Positions 1 to 11,900 of a stretch of DNA of 64,000 nucleotides are shown piece after piece. The notes beneath the pieces are model-generated. The model searched no databases, was not told the DNA's origin, and saw only the letters and a program-made list of their open reading frames with translations. The number at the start of each line of letters is the position of its first letter. Position 1 is the first letter of the stretch. This DNA comes from Neurospora crassa OR74A (Eukaryota; Ascomycota; Sordariomycetes; Sordariales; Sordariaceae), in the NCBI RefSeq assembly GCF_000182925.2, contig NC_026504.1, positions 4,836,001-4,900,000 on the forward strand, read 5' to 3'. Position numbers and translations under genes: made by a program.

Positions 1-1482
1 GGTCAGGATGCCGGGATCAAGTCAGCCAAATCGGACAGGGCTGGACCGCCTTCGCTCGCCACACCACCCAGCGCAGCTAAACCCCTGCCCACTCTTTCGC
101 AACATCCCAGATACCGTCAGCGTGACCTTTCCTCGTCCATTGCCAGCAAGCTTGCGTCAGCAAGAGGGATAAGATCGAGGTACCAAGGGCAGAGCCAACC
201 GTTGAACCCCAGCGTGTCCAATGATCAGGCACCCGGCAACTTGGAAGTCCATCCTCGGAACAGAGAGGGCTCGCTGAGGGGCGGAAACAAGGGAAGCGAA
301 GTGTCTGATAGAGCACAAAAGCAACAGCCAAGCTGGGTACCTCCAGGGAAAACGTCACCCACCAAGGAAGATGCGGCTGGTTCTTCTTCGAAACCGCAAA
401 TTTCTGGTCCCGACTCACCTACAGCTACCGACGACGGTTTTGCAAGATTTTACAGCACATTCGGTAGTCTAATCAACCGACTTTCCGCGCCTCTAGCCTT
501 CGCCGGCCTTCCCTTGACAGCCGAGGACTCGTCGGACACGGCCAGCCCGGTGCTCTCCCCGGAGATCGCGCCGCGCTCAGGGTCAAAACCGCCCCGACAA
601 CCCAAAGCCACAACTGTTTCTGCCTCGAGCGACCCGGATCTTACCAAAATCTACTCTCGCGCCACTCTACGCACCCTTGCTCGCGATGGCCATGCGCCTG
701 CCGACTCTTTCTACGTGGTCCCAACCAGTGGCCACACTGCCTCCTATGCCAGCATCCTCAACCACGAGCAGAAGGAGAAGCGGCGCCTAGCCGCCTCGAT
801 CCACGGCCACCGCGACCACGGCAACGGTCATCCTCTGGACGACCAGGAAGAGGATGAGGACGACTTTGTCGACGCTCGGGAGTCGCAGATCCAGTCCCCG
901 CCCGTTCTCCCACTATCGTCCTCCTCGGCTGCTACAAATCCCTCGGCCTTCCGCAAGAGGCTAGGCAGGCCAAAGACAGAAAAGGATCTGACCAACGTGA
1001 TCGAGGAGCTTCACATGGAGAACCAAACGCTCAAGGATGCGCTCGACAAGGTGAGCAGGCGGCTGCATACGTTTGAGGTCCACTCGCAGACTTCAACGCT
1101 GGCGTTGGCGCAGAGTATCCGGTTGCAGCATCCTGGCACTGGCACTGGCACTGGCACTGGCGGTACCGCCGGTCACGGTTCGCCCATCAATGCTAGTGGC
1201 GTGATGGGCGCTACCGCCCAGGGGGGTGCTCGTCCGGAAGAGGTGGCGGCGCTCAAGAGAAGGAATAGGGAGTTGGAGGAGCAAATGATGAACATGACAA
1301 GGCAAATGGCGGTTATGGAAAAGGATTATGACAAGCTGCAGAAGACGGTGGAGAAGTATAGAGAGCGGTGGGAGCAGTTGAAAGCGGGAGCCAAGGCGAG
1401 GAGAGAGGCTCAACAGAGCTTGAGTGGACAGGGAAGTGGTGGGAATCAGGGAGAGGGTGTCGGTGCTGGTGAAGCTGCTTGA
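1..1482 (+). CDS. Coiled-coil protein, 3' part (5' end outside window)
   Basis: The frame is open from base 1 to the TGA ending at 1482, giving 493 visible residues. There is no convincing start inside; the first in-frame start-like codon, at 202, is a TTG in mid-protein, so the gene begins outside the window. Visible residues 1-220 are Ser/Pro-rich and look disordered. A compact conserved-looking patch follows (about 217-265, with the motif SFYVVPTSGHTASYASIL). Then come an acidic run and two heptad-rich segments, about 320-363 and 417-470, that should form a C-terminal coiled coil. A short Gly-Thr repeat (GTGTGTG) separates the coils. I do not recognise the protein firmly. The layout (possible N-terminal domain, linker, C-terminal coiled coil) would suit an Atg38/NRBF2-type autophagy adaptor, but this is a guess. 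It converges with the met-5-type gene. Confidence 0.85.
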   Translation, partial: GQDAGIKSAKSDRAGPPSLATPPSAAKPLPTLSQHPRYRQRDLSSSIASKLASARGIRSRYQGQSQPLNPSVSNDQAPGNLEVHPRNREGSLRGGNKGSEVSDRAQKQQPSWVPPGKTSPTKEDAAGSSSKPQISGPDSPTATDDGFARFYSTFGSLINRLSAPLAFAGLPLTAEDSSDTASPVLSPEIAPRSGSKPPRQPKATTVSASSDPDLTKIYSRATLRTLARDGHAPADSFYVVPTSGHTASYASILNHEQKEKRRLAASIHGHRDHGNGHPLDDQEEDEDDFVDARESQIQSPPVLPLSSSSAATNPSAFRKRLGRPKTEKDLTNVIEELHMENQTLKDALDKVSRRLHTFEVHSQTSTLALAQSIRLQHPGTGTGTGTGGTAGHGSPINASGVMGATAQGGARPEEVAALKRRNRELEEQMMNMTRQMAVMEKDYDKLQKTVEKYRERWEQLKAGAKARREAQQSLSGQGSGGNQGEGVGAGEAA

Positions 1483-2527
1483 GAAAGATGGGAAATGAAG
1501 CAACATGTGTTGAGTATATGCATATAGAAAGAGAGAAATAGAAGTACTATCATGTCTGATTGAAAGTACAATTCACTTTCACCTTGTACCTCAACTCCAA
1601 CCTCAACTCTGACAACGCCCACTTTCGAACCCCCCTCTCGTCAGCCAAGCCCCTAGACTTAGTCCGCAACTCCCCACCAGATAGCCTCCTTCCGTCCCAT
1701 CACCGACGACAGCCAACCATTTCCCACTCTTCCGATCCCCGGTCTTCCCGTCTTCCCGTCTTCCGACCCCCCCTCGGTCCCCGGTCTTCCCGACTACCGA
1801 CCCGACCCCGTACCATCACCGGGAACACCCATGTCCGATCATGCATCAAAGAAGAGAATATCCACATCAAGGTCATATGATGTCACTTATTTGCCCCAGC
1901 GCATTAACAAGGGGGAAAAGGGACAGATTGCGGTATCGACTTCGGGGTGAAGACTGGTGAGATGAGTGGGATGAGTGGTGAAAATGGCCGAGGATGGGCA
2001 AGATGTGTTGGTTCATTTTTGGTTGGAGAGGGAAAATGTGGCTGGTTATTAGCGAGCTTTGGAGGAGGTGAAGATGTGGAGGGGGGTGGTTCCTTTGTTT
2101 GGTGGTGGTGGTGGTGTTGGTGGTGATGGTGATGGTGGAAATCTGGCATTGGATTATATATAGAGAAGTACTGTATGTAAGTACTGTACAGGTATACGAC
2201 ATGGTAGTGGGTGGGTGTTGTGCGGATGGGTAAAAAAAATAAAAATAAAGCGGAAATTTATACATCAGAGTAAATGTGTATGGTGTATACCCACCTCGCG
2301 AATATGTTTCGAACTGGTCAAACATGAACTTCTGGTATAAGCTTTTCCCCGCTGTTCTATCTAGATGACTGATCCATCTCCTCTCCGAGGCAGTAGTTAG
2401 TTTTGATAAGTTGAACATCGTTGCTGCTCTTCCTCCCCTTCACTTTACATTTCCCTTCTCCCTCTCCTTTGCCCCTCTCTCCTTGTCCATCCCTCCCAAC
2501 TCCATTCTTTTTCCTCCGCCCTTCCTA
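1483..2527. other. Convergent intergenic region
   Basis: This is the 3' flank of both neighbouring genes. It contains CT-rich runs (about 1730-1800), a GGTGGT run near 2101-2140 and a short duplicated AGTACTGTA-type motif (about 2167-2190). I see no coding sequence. Open frames here are low-complexity (His/Ser/Pro) and are not supported. Confidence 0.6.
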
Positions 2528-4119
2528 TTACCAAGCAGTAATATCCTCCACCTCCGCCTCTCCAAACGTACTGCTCTTGGTAATTTGCCCAACGGAGCTC
2601 TCCGCCGCCTCGCTACCCTCAGGGACATCCTTGTTCATGATATCCGGCAACACCTCCCTCAAGAAGTTGAGAATGTACCGGTTGACCTGTTCAAACTGGA
2701 GCAGGAACGCGTCGTGGCCCTCGGGGCTGTCAATCCTTTCGAGGCGACTATCGGGGATATGCTGCGCCAGCTCCTCCTGCTCGGCGAAAGTGAAGAGCCC
2801 GTCGCTCTCGATGCCCAAAACTAGCGTGGGCTGCTGGATCAAAGCCAGCGCCTCGGCGATGCTGGCCGCCCGCCCCCGCGAAACGTCGTGCGTGTCCAGC
2901 TTGCGCGTCATGGCGATGTAGCAGTTGCTGTCGAAGCGCTTGACGAACTTGGAGCCTTGGTAGCGCAGGTAGGACTGCGCGGAGAAGTATGTGGATTGCG
3001 GGGGCATGACGTCGCCGCCAGTGAGGCTGGTGGTGGTGGTGGTGGTGGTCTTTTGGGGACCGTGGAACTGGGGGTCGGATTGCGCTTCGTGGGAGGAGGC
3101 ATTACTGGCGGCGGGGGCATCAACGGGTCTGGCAATGCCAGTGCTGTCGTTGCTGTTGGAGCGCGACAGGCTGGTGCGCTTCACCTTGTGTCCATCGTTG
3201 TGGATGTGGAAGTGCGCCTCCGAGGGGGTTGACGGGGTGGGCCGCTCCCGAATGATCTGGCGGCGGGACGGATCGGGGGTGTTCCGGCCGAAGCGGGCCT
3301 CGAAGGAGTTTCGGCTCCGGTAGGTCAGGAGAGCGGACATGCGGGCGGCTCCGAGACCGGTGGAGGGCGGGTCTTCAAAGGAGTAGTAGCCGTCATCATA
3401 CTTGGGGTCGGCGTAGATGGACTGGCGCTGAGCCTCGCCCCAGCTGATGCCCCAAGCGCTGTGCCTGCTCGACGTGGCGATGGGAACGACGCATCGCACG
3501 TAGTCCTTGCCAAAGTAGGCCCATTCGAGAACAAACATGCCGCCAAGAGAACCGCCGATGACGGCGGCCACCTGGCGCACGCCCAAGTCGTCCAGTAGCA
3601 GCTTATGCAACCTGACATCGTCCCTGATGGTGGTCAGGGGGAACTCGGGGCCGTAACGGCCCTTGGTCGGATCGCCGTCCTTGGCGGTCACGGGGCTGGC
3701 GGTGCCATAAGGACTTCCCAAGCTGTTGAAACAGACGATGAAGAAGCGCGAGACATCAAAGGCCCGACCAGGTCCGCCCAGGAGGGGACCCCACCAGTCA
3801 CTCACGTCGGCGCTGCCAGTCAAGGCGTGGCAGATGACCATGGCATTGTCACCGTCGGCATTGAGCGTGCCGCGGGTGGTGTAGGCCACAGGGACATTGT
3901 GAAGCGTGACACCCGACTCTAGGGTGAAGGAGGGAATCACGGCAATTTGCTGGTCTGGGATGAGAGCCGCAAACGGATTCTCGGGTTGGGATTGGATTCT
4001 TTCTTGGAAGTATTCAGCCACCGTTCTTTGACAAGGCTAGGGCAGGCATGGGAAGGGGACAAGCGAGTAAACTGACCATATTTGGGTTGGGCCGGACCGG
4101 CAGTAGTGGTGTTGCTCAT
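2528..4119 (-). CDS. met-5: Homoserine O-acetyltransferase (methionine biosynthesis)
   Basis: This enzyme acetylates L-homoserine with acetyl-CoA, the step committing homoserine to methionine. It is an alpha/beta-hydrolase of the MetX/Met2 family. The model has two exons, 4119-4077 and 4002-2528, giving 505 residues. The intron (4003-4076) has a GTCAGT donor, a GCTGAAT branch and an unusual AAG acceptor; it is the only acceptor nearby that keeps the frame. The nucleophile is Ser166 in GGSLGGMF. The catalytic Asp and His lie in the C-terminal GIESDGLF and EGHDAF motifs. The substrate-pocket motif SDWWGPLLGG and the CFNSLGSPYGT segment are present. Between the two halves of the catalytic domain sits a Ser/Thr-rich insert of about 100 residues, including a run of Thr. 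Bacterial MetX lacks this insert, but fungal enzymes commonly have one. The start MSNTTTAGPAQ is the first ATG. The symbol follows N. crassa usage for this enzyme. Confidence 0.93.
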
Positions 4120-5926
4120 GATGAAGTGAGATGAGCCTCGACTCTGGCGTTTGATGAGGGATGAGGCTCGCAGACAGAAATGTTGGTCTCCTGCGCGGTT
4201 GCGTCACTGTTTAGATCCCCGAATTATGTAGTTCAAGTCTTGGCCGAGAAACAAATACAGAAACGGAAAAAAGATCCAAGACCGGAGTTGGTGCAAACAA
4301 GAAGGGTCAAGACTTGGTCCCAAGCATTTAATAAGGAGAGGCCGAGGCTATGACTCCAAAGTCAAGACACTAGACTAATTGCCGGTCTAGAAGGGAACCG
4401 GAGGGAACAACTGGCAAAAAAAAATGTCACAGGCGTGGATGGCGCAATCACTAGACTGGCACCGGCCGTGGTGGAACTGCTCCTCAAAAAGATGACTCTT
4501 GAATGGACAATCGGGATAAAGAAAGAAAGAAAAAAGAGGGTAATGTCGGTACAAGGCCCAGGTACATACCGGGAGGGTGTCAGGCATCGTCACCAAAAAG
4601 AGAATCACTTGCAGATGGACGCCGGCAATCGGCCATCTGGGGCGGGGACCAGGGGGGTGGCTGGCCCGTGCATCTCCGACTGACATCGATCCATCCATCC
4701 CCGTCGTCCTGGAAGCGGAGGAGGAGACCTAAAGAGGAGGCCCGAGGAGGAGCCCCACGCGGCCCACGAGCCAGGCACGCTCCACACTGCCGCAGCTTAC
4801 AAGTAAGTATGTACAGTACCTTTACAGTGCACTTCGCGGCGCTTCAGGGTTTCTTCCCACTGTCTCAAGTTTGCAACATTGAACTGGACTGGTGAAGTGC
4901 AGCCTCATCTGCAAGGCTGAGATCCGTCTCTTCGCTCCCGCTCTGCCACAGCTCTTATCGCCCGGGCGTCCCCACTTATTTTTTATCACTCTCCATGCTG
5001 GGACTTGGAACTTGACAGCGGACACGGCAACGCAGCACAACTGGGTGAATTGACTGGCAAACCCGCCCAGTACAAAGTACCTACCTACACCACAACCAGA
5101 GCTCCTACGATTTGACGCGCTAAAGTACTGGCACAGCAAACCACAACCCAGACAGACGCCGCAACTGCAACCAGCAACGGGCTGCAGCTACATACTACCT
5201 ACTTTCTTACCTCTGCCTTCCCATTCACCATTCAGCATTTCTCGTGGGACGACGGACAGTTTGAAATTTCCTCCACCTTCTCCAACAACCAAAAAAAAAA
5301 AAAAAACAACCACGGATTTTCAACGAGGCACGGCAGTCATCAAACGACGGACACACCACGTCGCCATTTTCTTTGTCCGCCATCTGTTCGGCACCCCCCC
5401 CCAACGAACACCCAACGGACTCTTTATCGTCGCTCATTCATTCAACTTTATCGTGGTAATTGCATCCTTTCCATTCATTTTGCGACGCCTCGTGGACCGA
5501 CGCTTGTCTTTGTCTTCACTTCACACCTCCAAATCGGCCTAGAAACAGTTGGACTGCCTCAGCTTTTCTAACTTGACCTTCGCACACTCTTTCTGACCGA
5601 ACCCTTGCTTGATCTTGAAAACGCTCCCTTTCTCCTGCGATCCGTCTACTATCCTCGGTCCTTGGAGTTATCATCTTGACGGACATCGTTTTTCTCTGAC
5701 ACCTTTTCGTTGCATCTTAGTCAAGGTCTCACAGTGAAGTCAAAGTCAACTGGACCTCACACTTGCAAACGAAACAAACAACAACCACAACAAGATACCC
5801 TACACTCATCTCGACCGACCACAAGGGCGATCAACGAAAGAGAAAAGTGCGGACAAGAGCGCCGCCAGCAACAATAGATGACGCAACAGCCGTCACTTTA
5901 CTGCCGCCGATAGAGAGAGCAGCACC
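4120..5926. promoter_or_regulatory. Divergent promoter region between met-5 type gene and THO2
   Basis: About 1.8 kb lies between the two divergent starts. The THO2-proximal part (5200-5877) is pyrimidine-rich, has no ATG on the plus strand and contains an A16 tract at 5291-5306, as expected for a fungal 5' leader. At 4439-4448 the sequence ATGGCGCAAT differs by one base from the ATGRYRYCAT consensus of the Neurospora sulfur regulator CYS3. It lies 320 bp upstream of the met gene, but a single near-match is weak evidence. I see no additional gene. Confidence 0.45.
5878..5913 (+). promoter_or_regulatory. Upstream ORF in the THO2 leader
   Basis: An 11-codon uORF (MTQQPSLYCRR then TAG) ends 13 nt before the THO2 start codon. 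It is the only ATG I find in roughly 650 nt of leader. The main start has the better context (GCACCATGC). It could dampen or condition THO2 translation; this is inferred from position only. Confidence 0.4.
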
Positions 5927-8900
5927 ATGCCTCCCAAGCGCAAAAGATCCGATCACCGAGGCCTGCCCGACTCTGGCCCCTCCAGACCTCCCCCTCACCG
6001 ACCCTCCGATACGTCGCTAGGACAGCATGACAGAGGCTATGATGGAGGACGCGGTGGCCGTAATGGGAGAAACGCCCGGAGACCCGATCGTCGCGACTCG
6101 AATCAGCCCTACAACAATCCCAACCCCCCCATACCCTCGTCCGCTTCCCGCCCTCCGAGCTCTTCCTCGGCCAACAACCTACCGCCGATAAACACTGCGC
6201 CATCAACACCAGCCCCAAACCCGATCGCGCCGGCGCCGGCCCTTATACCAGCCCCGCCACCTCAGCCAACATACTCGGCACCTCCTTCACCCATCCAGCC
6301 CGGGTACGATTATAGCATCATCACCGATGATCGCGTCTCCAGGTGGTCCAAAGGCGCGCGTCAAGAAGTCATCGACCATGGTGTCCAGTCACGCGACGAC
6401 GAGGATCTTACCGAGGTTGCCGCCATATTTCAGGAACTCATCCACTCTGCTGTCGACGGTCGTCTTCCCGGTTCCGATGCTGGCAAGGTGATCAAGGATA
6501 TACTGGGTCCCGAGCCTTCGGAGGCTGATCGTGCCGCCCTGGCTTTCGATGCCCATACCCTGTTTCTCGACACCGTAGCCACCTTTATGGACGTGGAAAA
6601 TGCGCCTTTCCGGCCCCAGCTCCGCGATCTCATGTACGCCACAGAGGTGTCGACCACCCTAATGCGGCAAATCCTCGACCCTGCAGTTCTTCAGCCACTG
6701 GGCCTCGTCCGCGATACGTTCGTGCGTGTGGGCATCCGGCAGTCCACGAATCTGCTCTATCGCCAGGCGAACTACAACCTTCTGCGAGAAGAGACAGAAG
6801 GCTACTCTAAACTTGTTACCGAACTGTTTACGACTAGTAGTGCGGAACCGCCATCTTCCGAGGTCGTGCAGGCTGCCTTCAACAAGGTTATGGGCCTTAT
6901 TGGAACATTTGACCTGCACCCAGGCCGCGTTCTCGATGTCACGCTGGACGTGTTTGCCTCAGTACTCATTAAACAGTTCAGGTTCTTTATTAAATTCTTG
7001 CGCGTGAGTTCCTGGTGGCCTCGTACCCAAATCAAACTCCCACCCCACACATTTGTTGGCGGCTTGCCTATATGGGCCCTTCCCGACCACTCCAACTGGG
7101 TTGCGAGCGAAGAGGAAGAAAAGGCTATTGCTGCCCAGCGTCTGAAACGCGATATTGCCTTCTGGGACAGAGCACGCAAGATTAAACTTGATGCATTCTT
7201 CGAGCTCGGTGGTAGGCAGGTCACCAATCTGGAAGACGAGGAGCTTCCGGATGCCAGCACGAAGAGCGGACAGGAGAACAGTATTGAAAAGGATTGGATC
7301 AGAATCACCAAAACCCTACCACCTACCGGGAACCGCGATGCAGCCCAGATGCTGGGTTTCAAGTTGCGTTTCTATACAACAGAAGCTAGGGATAGTGAAG
7401 ACATGCTCCCTGCAAACCTTCTCTATCTTGTAGCCCTTCTCATCAAGGTTGGCTTCATCACCCTGACAGATCTTTGGGAGCACATTTGGCCACCGGACGA
7501 CATGATGGAGGCTGTCAAGGAAGCCAGGTTCAAGGAGCTGGATGAAAAGGAGAGGGCAAACCGACCTGGAGGTGCCGCTAATGCGTTGATGATGGCCGGA
7601 GCCCTTCCAGATGACATGGCCCCTCCTCCAATGAACAGTCGCCGCGACATGGCCCATGGAAAGACTGATGCTGATTCCAAGTCCACGACCGAGACAGCCG
7701 AAGAGAAGCCCAAGCTTCCAGAGCCTGATGACCAAAAGGTTATTCTTCTCAAGTGTCTTCTCACGATTGGTGCTATCCCGGAATCTTTGTTCATCATAGG
7801 ACGACATGACTGGATTCTTCAAGCACATCCCGACCTCATTCCTCTTGTACACCGTATCCTTCACCACTCTGTCGAAACCGTCTATCAACAAAGCCGCCCT
7901 CAACCGAAATCTTCGTCTTCGGCCAATTGTCCTGGCAAGAAACTTCCAGACCCGGACCAATCTGGGGTTCCTAAGGGCAGTATTAGGCTCGCCGGTGTCA
8001 CTCCTAAACGCGCCTTGAGATGGCCGTTCCCGGACGCCGAGACCAGTGAAGGAGGTGGATACCGCTTTTACTGGGACGAGTGGGCGGATAATGTTCCTGT
8101 CTGTCAAACTGTCGACGACATCTTCACGCTCTGCGATACCTTGGTAAACGTAATTGGCGTGAGCATCGGCCAGGATGCTGGTCTGATTGCGAAGCTCACA
8201 AGCATCGGCGCCAAGAGCATGGCTGATGATCAGTCACCGGTCAACCGTTCCCGCTGGCTGTTGCTACTTAAACGCCTGCTTGTGCCTTCCTTGAGTTTGC
8301 TGGAAACCAACTCCTCGGTTGTTGACGGTGTCTGGACACTTCTCAAACAGTTCCCAATTCATGTGCGATACAACGTCTATGCCGAATGGTACGAGGGTCA
8401 GACATCCCGACTCGAACCCATGAAGAAGGCGTTTGCACGAACCCGACTAGAGACGCTCAGTACCATGAAGCGTTTGTCTTTAACGAATATCCCACAGATG
8501 GCCAAGACCCTTGCCAAAACCGCTTATCCATCACCCGGCATCGTTTGCAAGGTCGCGCTGCAGCAAATCGAGTCCTACAGCAACCTGATTGAGGCTTTCG
8601 TGGAGTGCGCCAAGTATTTCACAGACCTTGGTTACGATGTCCTCGTCTGGTCTGTTCTTAGCTCTCTTGGTGGACAGCAGAGAAGCCGGACACAAGAAAG
8701 CTCGGTGCTGCTTACCAGCAAATGGCTCCAGGCCCTGTCCAGATTCTCCGGCAAGGTCTTCCTCCGCTACTCTACTATGGATCCCACACCTATCCTTCGT
8801 TATGTGGACAACCAGCTTTCCAAGGGTAACTCCACTGATCTCGTCATCCTCAAGGAGTTGATCTCTTCCATGGGAGGTGTGGTTTCAGACCTGGATTTCA

Positions 8901-11900
8901 CCGATGCACAACTTCATGCCATGACTGGTGGTGAGCTTCTGAGACGCGAAACTCTAACCAACTTGGGTGATAAGCGTTATACTTCGACCAAGAGTGCCGA
9001 CCGACTCATTCAGGCGCTCATGACTAACGGACTTGCTGGCCGCCTCCTAGCCAACATCGCTCAGTACCGCCAAAGCGCCATTTCTGCGGTTGTTCAAGGC
9101 GATGCTCATATCAAGTATCTAGCCACCATGGCAGACGATACTCACCAGGTGCTACTGCAGTATCTGGACCTTCTCCGCAGTAGTCTTGATGGAGATACCT
9201 TCAACAACCTTGTTCCCAGCGTCATCCGACTCATGCGCGACTACGGTCTTGGGGCAGGTCTTGCCTTCTTGATCGGACGGGCCAGTATTCGCACGGCTAT
9301 GAACCGAGTCCGAGGCCAGTCGGAGAGTCAGGCGCCGGTTGCCTCAGCTGCTCCTGACACGGACGGAGATGTGACCATGACTACAGCAAATGGTGATGAT
9401 ACTGTGAATACGCCTGCCGCCGACGGCCAAACTACAGCATCGGCTCAAGGCGCAAATGAACGGAAAGTGGATCCCGTTTTGGAGCCTTTCCAACCTGTCA
9501 TTGACGAGATTCCCACTGTCCTGTCAGGGGACACTCTCCAGTACCTTACTCCCACCTGCTACGTCCTCTTCTGGGCTTTGCAGCTGGGCGACCTTTCTTT
9601 CCCACAGGATAACTACAGTGACGAAATTAACAGGCTCAAGAAGCTTGCTAGGGAGGTAATGAACGACAGATCGGACATGACACGAGCTGGAATGAACAAG
9701 AAGACGCAGAAACAAGCCGAAATCAACGCCCGAGTGTCCTCTCTTCTCAAGGAGAATAGCGAAGAGCTCCAACGATACTCGAAGTTCCGCTTTCAGCTGA
9801 GCAGACAGCTCACTACTTGGTTCCCGGCTGATATCACGAAAGTCGATGTGACGGCAGATACCATGCTTGAGGAATGCATCCTTCCTCGGTTGCAGCTTTC
9901 TGCTTTGGATGCCGAGTACAGTTTCAAGTTCCTCAAGTTCCTTCACGAGTTCTCAGCACCAAATTTCAAGCTCATGTCACTCTACGACCGACTTTTCAAC
10001 CACAACAGGCTCCGCAGTATGCTCTTCACTTGCACTGTACGTGAAGCGGAGCACATCGGTCGGTTCCTAAAGTGCATTCTCAGCGAGCTCTCGAAGTGGC
10101 ATGGTGACAAGAATGCTTACGAGAAAGAAGCATTGGGCTCGAAGGAGGTGCAAGGCAAGAAGACAAGGAACTACGTTGGTTTCGCTACTGCTTTTGACGC
10201 GGATGGGAAACCCACGGCTTTTGTTGAACACGATGCGTTCCGTGACCTCCTCTTCAAGTGGCACAAGGAGCTCAACTCAGCACTGAGAGCATGCCTCAAT
10301 GACATGGAGTGGATGCATATCAGGAATGCCATTACAGTTTTGAAGGCTGTCATCGACTTCTTCCCAGCAATCAACTTCATGGCCGAGAAGTTCTTGGAGC
10401 AACTCAAAACCATCACTGAGCGAGAGGCTGCATCCAAGAACGCTCCTGAGACCGAGGAAGGCCATCGAGTCGATCTTTCGGTCACAGCACAGACGGCGTT
10501 CTCGGAGCTACAAAAGAGGAAGTCCAAATGGATCCTGGTTCAGGCGTTCCGCCCTGGTACAGTAAGTGCATCGGCTCAGGCTCCGACGCGTACAAACGCT
10601 GACCGAGCACAGACGAGTGATTCGAAGGAGGAAGGCAAGTCCTCTCTTCGCGCTGCGGCAGTAGCCCTCAAGTCCAATTCTCATGGGCGGAAACAGACCG
10701 CCGCCGAGGTTGAAGATGGCGAAGTCAAGGATAACAGAAGTGGAAGCGGACGATCTAGCGCGGGCTCTGGAAACCAGAAGGACTCGACTCCGACAAGAAA
10801 CCTCCCTACTAGGGAGGCGCAAAAGGACGCTAATCCTCCACAAAGGTCGATGGGAGGTAATGGGCCGCCTCCTCGACCTCCAGCGCCTAATGCAGGCCCG
10901 CTACCGTCCAAACTCCCTGGAAACCGCAATGATGTCAACAGACCATCAACTCTAAACCCTGGCGGTCGTGGCCTGCCCAGTAATCCTGATCTGCCAAGGA
11001 GACCAGATGTGCCAATTCCAGAGGTTTTCAGCGCCAGTCAATTCAACCGAGGCCAGCACAACATGAACAACAGAAGAGAACCCCCTTCATCTAGGGATAG
11101 CCGTGATGCCCGAGAGCCGCGTGAGACTCGGGAGCCGCGCGAGACACATCCTCGTGAAACGAGGGAGCCTGTGCATGGTCGGGATAGCAGAGACTATCGA
11201 GCCCCGGAAACGTCACGCTCTGAACGACCGCGCGACTTCCCATCAACCGACAGACGTCCTGCGGAACCGCCTACAAGGGACTCGTCTCGCCAAACCGATA
11301 GGGATTGGCCGAATCGTGCGGAACTCCCACCTCGTTGGACTGAACCTGCAGCTGCTCCTGGCCGTGATGGCCGGCAACCACGAGACAGAACGCCCCATGG
11401 TGCTAACCGGCATGATGGAAGACTCTCTAGGGAAAATGCAGGTGCGGCACCTTCACCGGCTGCGCCATCTCACAGTGACGCACCAGAGCCGCCTATCAAC
11501 CCGGAACGTGCTCGACTTCTAGCAGAAGCCGAACAGAAGCAGTCTCTTCCCACCCCACCGAGAGCTGCTGAACAGCAGCACTCTCATATTAACCCGGCGA
11601 GAGCTGCTCTCATCACCGACGTTCGTGAGCCGCAGGGCCGCTCCTCGTCCAGGGACCAAACTCGCGAACGACCTCCTCGTACGGAATCTCCCAGGGCATC
11701 TGAACGGTCGACGAACAGCCAGGCCGATAACGCTCGCGACGACCGTCAAGGTCGCCATCGACATGCGGATTACCACAGCAGCAGCCGTGACGGTCATGCT
11801 CACGGAGATAGCGGATCGTTACACGGCCGCCTAGACCGCCCCGCTGAAATGGAGAGACCAGGAGGATCCAGAGATGGTTCATACAATCAGCCTCCTCCTC

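Noticed and set aside
7003-7030. GTGAGT inside THO2 as an intron donor
   Set aside because: The frame continues through conserved THO2 residues (FLRVSSWWP) and removing it would break the domain.
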